Positions 6,010 through 9,874 of a DNA stretch of 9,874 nucleotides are shown one piece after another. The stretch comes from Anaerolineaceae bacterium UBA6105. GTDB taxonomy: Bacteria; Chloroflexota; Anaerolineae; Anaerolineales; Anaerolineaceae. A program made the translations under genes and the position numbers. The stretch lies in NCBI GenBank assembly GCA_002423495.1, contig DIWN01000097.1:1-9874 (forward strand), given 5' to 3'. How positions within the stretch are numbered: position 1 is the first letter of the stretch; every line of letters begins with the position of its first letter. A model generated the notes under the pieces. It was not told the DNA's origin. It made no database searches and was given only the letters and a program-made list of their open reading frames with translations.

Positions 6010-6897
6010 ATGAAAACCGACTTAACTCCCCTCATTCTCGAAGACTCTCCCAACTGGAAAGATTATCAACTGCTCGATAGCGGCGATGGTAAAACGCTTG
6101 AACGTTTTGGGCCCTACCTGCTTGTCCGCCCGCGTCCCCAGGCAATCTGGAGCAAGAGCCTGCCCTCAAGCGAATGGAAAAAGGCGCATGCTTTGCTGGT
6201 GGAAGAAAAGAAAGAATATGGGGGCAAGTGGAATATGCTCAATCCAATGGAAAAGAGCTGGAAACTGTCATATCGCAACCTGCATTTTCAAGCGCAGCTT
6301 TCAAGCTCACGCCATGTGGGGGTCTTCCCTGAGCAAGCAAGTCACTGGGACTGGATGACGGAACAGATCAACGCCTCGCAAAAGCCATTCAGGGTCTTGA
6401 ATCTTTTCGGCTACACGGGGCTGGCAAGCGTGGCGGCTGCGGCTGCCGGCGCCGAAGTGACACACGTCGACTCTTCCAAGCATGCCATCAGTTGGGCTAA
6501 TTTGAACATGAAGCTCTCCGGGCTTTCCGATAAGCCAGTGCGCTGGATTGCGGAAGACGCGCTGAAGTTCATCAAGCGTGAGGTACGCCGCGGCAACACT
6601 TACCAGGGAATTGTCATGGATCCACCAAAATTTGGGCGCGGCTCAAGTGGTGAGGTTTGGGATTTCTTCAAGCGCATGCCGGAACTGATCGAAGCCTGCC
6701 GCTCGCTGGTCGCAGAAGATGCGGGCTTCGTCATCCTGACCGCCTACGCCATCACGGCGTCAGCTCTGATAACGCGCCAGGCAATGGAAGAGATCGTTGG
6801 CAAACGTGGAGAATTCACCACTGGCGAACTGGTTACCGTTGAAGAAAGTGCGGGTCACGTGCTTTCGCACGCTATCTTTACCCGCTGGCGACCTTGA
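6010..6897 (+). CDS. COG1092-type class I SAM methyltransferase (RlmI/RlmK-like, no PUA domain)
   Basis: This 295-residue protein belongs to the group of methyltransferases related to the 23S rRNA m5C enzyme RlmI. Residues about 15-115 form a small N-terminal domain that ends in RHVGVFPEQASHWDW, equivalent to the conserved G-x-F-x-D-Q segment before the Rossmann fold. Motif I is RVLNLFGYTGLAS (128-140). D154 ends strand 2 (THVDSSKHAISWAN), D183 lies in the EDALKF segment, and motif IV is MDPPKFGRG (203-211). RlmI itself is about 100 residues longer and starts with a PUA RNA-binding domain, which is missing here, and I see no cysteine in the motif IV region. The substrate is therefore open; RNA is the default guess. 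The ATG at 6010 follows the UbiA-like gene by 12 bp with only a weak GGAA ribosome site, suggesting coupled expression. Its stop is two bases from the convergent corC-like stop. Confidence 0.85.
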   Translation: MKTDLTPLILEDSPNWKDYQLLDSGDGKTLERFGPYLLVRPRPQAIWSKSLPSSEWKKAHALLVEEKKEYGGKWNMLNPMEKSWKLSYRNLHFQAQLSSSRHVGVFPEQASHWDWMTEQINASQKPFRVLNLFGYTGLASVAAAAAGAEVTHVDSSKHAISWANLNMKLSGLSDKPVRWIAEDALKFIKREVRRGNTYQGIVMDPPKFGRGSSGEVWDFFKRMPELIEACRSLVAEDAGFVILTAYAITASALITRQAMEEIVGKRGEFTTGELVTVEESAGHVLSHAIFTRWRP

Positions 6898-6899
6898 GC

Positions 6900-8225
6900 C
6901 TAGATCTCGACCGAAGGATTTCCTTCAGTTAATATGTCAGTCACCAACACCCGATCCACCCGGTGACCATCCATATCCACCACTTCAAAGCGCCAGTGAT
7001 CCCATTCAAAGGTCTGACCAGTTTTGGGGATGCGCCCCATCTGGTTCATCACAAAGCCGCTTAAGGTCTGGAAACCAGCCTGGTTCTCTTCAGGCAACTC
7101 GTCCACATGCAGGATTTCTTTGAGCTCGTCAATCGGGATCAGCCCATCCACCAGCCATGTACCATCTGCCCGCTGAACCACATCCTGATCCGTATCAAAT
7201 TCATCCAGTGGGATATCGCCAACAATCGCTTCCAGGATGTCGTAGAGGGTCACAAAGCCCTGCACGCCACCGTACTCATCCAGAACCAGGGCGTGATGGA
7301 TGCCAGTTTCGCGAAATTGCTCAAAGGCCTTGACTGCCGGCATGTTGCCCGGGAAAAATAAAGGTTCTCTGATGTAGTCTTCAAGTTTGAACTGCGGGTT
7401 ATAGATATCAACCCCGAGCAGATCCTTGGTGTTGACGAAACCCATCGAACGATCCAAATCGCCATGGGCGACAGGCAGACGGGAATAGCTGCTTTCCATC
7501 AGCTCTTTTATGATCGTTTCATTGTCGTCATTGAGATCGATCCAGTCCAATTCCGTATGCGGGGTCATGATGGCGTCCACACGCCGATCTGTAAAACGAA
7601 AAACGCCCGACACCATGGTTTGTTCGGCCTCATCAAAAACGCCGGTCTGGCGCCCTTCCTGGATGTAGCCTTTCAATTCTTCCTCGGTGATGGAAGGCTC
7701 CTTGGTGACATCGATATTGAAGATTTTGATACCCAAATTGGTCGAGCCGCTCAGCAACCTGGTGAGCGGGCGTACCGCATTTGTTAACCCTCTGATCATC
7801 GGTGAAAGCTTGGTTACAACATCTTCAGGTTTACTGACCGCGATGCGTTTGGGGATCAACTCGCCAATAACAATCGAGAAGTAGGTAATGATAATTACAA
7901 CAAGGATCAAAGCAGCGATCTCAGCAAAGGGCTCCAACCAGTTGATGCGCTTAAAAACCTCAGCCAGAGGTCGCGATAACTGGGCACCACCGATACCACC
8001 AGCCAGGGTGTCGATCATCGTGATCATAATCTGTATCGCCGAGAGGTATTGCTGATCAGGGTCCTGTAAGAGCTCCAGGGTAACAGAAGCACCCTTCATG
8101 CCATCTTCAGCGCGAGCCACCAGGCGTGTCTTCTTCGAAGAAACCATGGCAATCTCGTACATTGCAAAGAGAGCGTTGAAGAGGAACAGGATGAAGATTA
8201 TGAGAATATTTACGTAAAAAGGCAT
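6900..8225 (-). CDS. CorC/HlyC (TlyC) family membrane protein with DUF21, two CBS and CorC_HlyC domains
   Basis: The 441-residue protein has the full domain order of this family. An N-terminal DUF21 (CNNM) membrane domain spans about 4-175, with hydrophobic helices near 4-27, 60-82 and 98-120 and the signature GELIPKRIA (121-129). Two CBS domains follow, about 209-272 (RFTDRRVDAIMTPHTELD) and 276-338, the second ending LDEYGGVQGFVTLYDILE. A C-terminal CorC_HlyC domain lies at about 348-433 (TLSGFVMNQMGRIPKTG). Family members are linked to magnesium or cobalt efflux and resistance; the old name hemolysin is misleading. The CBS pair would sense an adenine nucleotide in the cytoplasm. The ATG at 8225 gives a proper membrane N-terminus (PFYVNILIIFILFLFNALF). 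The gene lies 142 bp downstream of the histidine phosphatase on the same strand. All domains look intact. Confidence 0.94.
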   Translation of the reverse strand: MPFYVNILIIFILFLFNALFAMYEIAMVSSKKTRLVARAEDGMKGASVTLELLQDPDQQYLSAIQIMITMIDTLAGGIGGAQLSRPLAEVFKRINWLEPFAEIAALILVVIIITYFSIVIGELIPKRIAVSKPEDVVTKLSPMIRGLTNAVRPLTRLLSGSTNLGIKIFNIDVTKEPSITEEELKGYIQEGRQTGVFDEAEQTMVSGVFRFTDRRVDAIMTPHTELDWIDLNDDNETIIKELMESSYSRLPVAHGDLDRSMGFVNTKDLLGVDIYNPQFKLEDYIREPLFFPGNMPAVKAFEQFRETGIHHALVLDEYGGVQGFVTLYDILEAIVGDIPLDEFDTDQDVVQRADGTWLVDGLIPIDELKEILHVDELPEENQAGFQTLSGFVMNQMGRIPKTGQTFEWDHWRFEVVDMDGHRVDRVLVTDILTEGNPSVEI

Positions 8226-8264
8226 CGTTAATTACTTTCTGCCCTTGCTGGGCGATTAACCGCA

Positions 8265-8270
8265 ATTTTA
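8265..8270 (-). promoter_or_regulatory. Possible -10 box for the corC-like gene
   Basis: The reverse complement of 8265-8270 is TAAAAT, 5 of 6 to the -10 consensus, about 40 bases before the ATG at 8225. The best -35 candidate at 17-bp spacing (reverse complement of 8288-8293, TTTAAG) is poor. The gap 8226-8367 shows no intrinsic terminator, so read-through from the upstream phosphatase gene is also possible. Confidence 0.3.
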
Positions 8271-8367
8271 CCAGAGGTCAGGTTTTGCTTAAACTCAAGG
8301 ACAATCGGTACAAGGGCTATAAATGAAGAATGGCTTCTGCAGGCATTAGAATTTTCGAACGGTCGCG

Positions 8368-9117
8368 TCAAGTGATCAGGTCATCTGTCAGGAAATCAGC
8401 CCGGTTGTGATAAACCATCAGGATACGATCATCAACGAAGTCAAAGCGGCTGATGGCACAATTGTTATAGATCATGCGGTAATCCAGCTTGCGATTATCC
8501 GGTTCATCGAGGGAAATCTTAAGCATGACGCGCAAAAGGGAGTTACTGAAACCGCCGTGTGTCACAATCGCCACGCGATCATCAGAGCCAAGATGATGTT
8601 CCTTGATCCAATTCAAGACCCCCTGCGCCCGCTTCAGCACCAGGTTGTTATCTTCCTTGCCCCCACGCCACCAGCCCTTGCTGTCGATCGGCTGCGCCAG
8701 TTTGAGTTGAGGATAATAAGTTGAGAGAAATTCCTGGTCAACGCCATGCTCCCAACTGAGCTCAACAACGTCATTGACCACAGATTCAAGGAAAATGCCG
8801 CCTACCTCGTGCACCTCGGGCAGTCCCATCAGTGCTAAGTTGAGCCGATTGGCGATAATGCTGCCAGTGTGAATGGCACGCTTCATCAGGCTGCAATAAA
8901 TGTGGGTAAGACCAAAGCCGCGCCTGTTTTGTGGGTCACGCCAGAAGTCTTCTTCACCAGGTTTGGAATAAGCCAGAAAATCGGCCGCCAGTTCTGCCTG
9001 CCGCACACCTTTTTGCGTGAGAGTTGGGTCAGAGGAAAGGGACGCAGCCGCACCATCCTGCGTTTCCCAGCGGGCGTTGTTCGTGGACTGTCCATGACGG
9101 ATGAGATATAGTTGCAT
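8368..9117 (-). CDS. Histidine phosphatase family protein (phosphoglycerate mutase-like)
   Basis: The 249-residue protein begins with the branch-1 histidine phosphatase signature LIRHGQSTNNA (5-15), where R7, H8 and G9 form the RHG motif and H8 is the residue expected to be phosphorylated. The second catalytic set is present: R80 in SLMKRAIHTG, an acidic residue in the E101/E104 region (EVHEVGG), and H187 in IVTHGGFSN. The superfamily includes 2,3-bisphosphoglycerate-type mutases, alpha-ribazole phosphatase and many small-molecule phosphatases. The insert between residues 105 and 160 is larger than in minimal phosphatases, and I cannot name the substrate. Glycolytic mutase is unlikely from the motifs alone but not excluded. 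The ATG at 9117 gives the standard N-terminus starting just before the first strand; no Shine-Dalgarno sequence precedes it, but a perfect -10 box lies close upstream. Confidence 0.88.
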   Translation of the reverse strand: MQLYLIRHGQSTNNARWETQDGAAASLSSDPTLTQKGVRQAELAADFLAYSKPGEEDFWRDPQNRRGFGLTHIYCSLMKRAIHTGSIIANRLNLALMGLPEVHEVGGIFLESVVNDVVELSWEHGVDQEFLSTYYPQLKLAQPIDSKGWWRGGKEDNNLVLKRAQGVLNWIKEHHLGSDDRVAIVTHGGFSNSLLRVMLKISLDEPDNRKLDYRMIYNNCAISRFDFVDDRILMVYHNRADFLTDDLIT

Positions 9118-9133
9118 AATGGTTCTGGGCGCT

Positions 9134-9139
9134 ATTATA
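9134..9139 (-). promoter_or_regulatory. Consensus -10 box for the histidine phosphatase gene
   Basis: The reverse complement of 9134-9139 is a perfect TATAAT, 16 bases before the ATG at 9117, implying a leader of roughly ten bases with no Shine-Dalgarno sequence. A -35 at normal spacing is weak. An ATGACA from the end of the first repeat unit (reverse complement of 9162-9167) matches 5 of 6, but the 22-bp spacing is too long. Confidence 0.45.
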
Positions 9140-9159
9140 CTCGGTTGGTTTTAGTTGTG

Positions 9160-9245
9160 TTTGTCATCCTGAGGAACGAAGGATCTTGCCTTTTGGACCT
9201 TGAGTTAAGATTCTTCGCAAAAGCGGCTCAGAATGACAGTGTATG
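9160..9245. repeat. 86-bp foldback repeat, unit 1
   Basis: This is the first complete unit of a tandem array. Its outer arms GTCATCCTGAG (9163-9173) and CTCAGAATGAC (9227-9237) pair at 10 of 11 positions. Its inner arms CGAAGGATCT (9177-9186) and AGATTCTTCG (9208-9217) pair at 9 of 10, leaving a 21-nt loop. It matches unit 2 at 78 of 86 positions, with most differences in the loop. Confidence 0.9.
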
Positions 9246-9331
9246 TTTGTCATCCTGAGGAACGAAGGATCTCGCCTTATGAACCATCTGTTAAGATTCT
9301 TCGCAAAAGCAGCTCAGAATGATAGTGTATG
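9246..9331. repeat. 86-bp foldback repeat, unit 2
   Basis: This second complete unit directly abuts unit 1 with no spacer. The same nested arms are present. The junction between units also forms a hairpin: 9227-9238 (end of unit 1) pairs at 11 of 12 positions with 9248-9259 (start of unit 2) around a 9-nt loop. Confidence 0.9.
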
Positions 9332-9344
9332 TTTGTCATCCTGA
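9332..9344. repeat. Foldback repeat unit 3, left fragment
   Basis: Thirteen bases (TTTGTCATCCTGA) identical to the start of units 1 and 2 directly follow unit 2. The match stops at 9345, where the segment carrying the GIY-YIG gene begins. Confidence 0.75.
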
Positions 9345-9772
9345 ATAAAGCAACGAATACTCCGTCAACGTGTGGCTAACTATTTGTCGTTAATTATTCC
9401 ATACTCGATTGCAAGATCAGCCCAATTGGGATTCAGTGTTTCAATTAATGCATTCTTTTTTCTGCGTACCCAACCCTTTATCTCTTTTTCTCTTGCAATT
9501 GCAGCATTTATGTCCGTATTTGATTCGAAAAAGACCAATTTGTATACATTATAGCGACTGGCAAAGCCTGGGATTTTCTTATCTCTATGCTCATTTATTC
9601 TCCTGGCAAGATCATTAGTGACCCCTGTATATAAGACCTCGTTTTTCCAATTGGTAATCATGTAAACATAGTACATCTTCATTAAAATACATGTCCTCAT
9701 TGTTATAAATTGAGCAACTTGGTAATTTTACTTGCAATGATGGAAAAGAAGAATTTTCATTATCAATTCCAA
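9345..9772. mobile_element. 428-bp segment with GIY-YIG gene interrupting repeat unit 3
   Basis: The repeat match breaks at 9345 and resumes at 9773. The two flanking fragments (13 and 39 bp) plus the 34 bp missing from the middle (9173-9206 in unit 1) add up to exactly one 86-bp unit. The segment is visibly richer in A and T than the neighbouring genes and contains one intact gene. I see no terminal inverted repeats or target duplication, so whether it moves as a unit is inference; a gene-conversion or deletion origin is possible. Confidence 0.5.
9380..9682 (-). CDS. Small GIY-YIG nuclease domain protein (UPF0213/YhbQ-like)
   Basis: I chose the ATG at 9682 (100 residues), which has GAGGA at 9694-9698 about 11 bases upstream; an ATG at 9700 would place that site inside the coding region, and one at 9676 is also possible. 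The single domain fills the protein. YVY (5-7) and YTG (18-20) stand for the GIY and YIG strands, the catalytic Arg lies in NDLARRINEHR (R27/R28), and the metal-binding Glu is E65 in AREKEIKGW, so the nuclease site looks intact. A basic stretch (RRKK, 73-76) and LNPNWADL near the end are typical of this short family, whose role is not established but which relates to homing endonucleases and structure-specific nucleases. It has no fused DNA-binding domain. It lies inside a foldback-repeat array, which suggests a link to repeat spread or maintenance. Confidence 0.85.
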   Translation of the reverse strand: MKMYYVYMITNWKNEVLYTGVTNDLARRINEHRDKKIPGFASRYNVYKLVFFESNTDINAAIAREKEIKGWVRRKKNALIETLNPNWADLAIEYGIINDK

Positions 9773-9811
9773 AAGATTCTTCGCAAAAGCAGCTCAGAAT
9801 GACAGTGTATG
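9773..9811. repeat. Foldback repeat unit 3, right fragment
   Basis: These 39 bases match the last 39 bases of unit 1 with one difference and lead straight into unit 4. They complete the unit begun at 9332-9344, apart from the 34 bp missing at the insertion. Confidence 0.85.
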
Positions 9812-9874
9812 TTTGTCATCCTGAGGAACGAAGGATCTTGCCTTTTGAACCTTGGGTTAAGATTCTTCGCAAAA
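9812..9874. repeat. Foldback repeat unit 4 (cut by window edge)
   Basis: The 63 visible bases match unit 1 at 61 positions, closer to unit 1 than unit 2 is. The array therefore continues past the right edge by at least part of a unit. Confidence 0.9.

Noticed and set aside
9162..9167. Repeat unit 1 donating a -35 box (ATGACA) to the phosphatase promoter.
   Set aside because: The spacer to TATAAT would be 22 bp, too long for a normal sigma-70-type promoter.
9683..9700. The upstream ATG at 9700 as the GIY-YIG start.
   Set aside because: The only good ribosome site (GAGGA, 9694-9698) would lie inside the coding region, and the extra residues are not part of the domain.
9160..9874. The repeated right end as a CRISPR array.
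   Set aside because: The 86-bp units abut with no unique spacers and are themselves long foldbacks, and no cas genes are present.

Overview
The window reads as a compact stretch of bacterial chromosome. It is densely coded on both strands, has mid-range GC by eye, and most genes sit in short pairs that overlap or abut. The protein set and the GTCAT-type hairpin repeats in the gaps are the kind seen in Chloroflexota, most likely class Anaerolineae. That placement is an inference from protein style and repeats, because no rRNA or other marker gene is present.

Layout from left to right: (1) the 3' part of a tandem-GNAT acetyltransferase gene, cut by the left edge (1-618). (2) A 528-bp non-coding gap (619-1146) made largely of repeats: two copies of a 43-bp direct repeat bracket an imperfect long hairpin, followed by a probable promoter. 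(3) A translationally coupled pair on the + strand, tgt (tRNA-guanine transglycosylase) and uppP (undecaprenyl-diphosphatase). (4) A convergent pair on the - strand, a MalY/PatB-type C-S lyase followed by a class I SAM methyltransferase. The methyltransferase stop codon overlaps the uppP stop codon inside a TTAA. (5) Divergent from patB on the + strand, a nine-helix UbiA-like membrane protein without the usual Asp-rich motifs, then a 295-residue COG1092-type methyltransferase. (6) On the - strand, a CorC/HlyC-type membrane protein (DUF21, two CBS domains, CorC_HlyC domain) and a histidine phosphatase of the phosphoglycerate-mutase superfamily. (7) A tandem array of 86-bp foldback units (9160-9874, running off the right edge), whose third unit is split by a 428-bp AT-richer segment carrying a small GIY-YIG nuclease gene.

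Most genes are housekeeping or metabolic: tRNA modification, lipid-carrier recycling for the cell wall, sulfur amino-acid cleavage, RNA or small-molecule methylation, and ion transport or membrane homeostasis. They do not form one pathway. The part most worth a second look is the right end. There a complete GIY-YIG nuclease gene sits precisely inside one unit of a hairpin-repeat array, an arrangement reminiscent of REP sequences and their associated nucleases. The repeat-rich gap after the GNAT gene and the motif-less UbiA-like protein are secondary points of interest.
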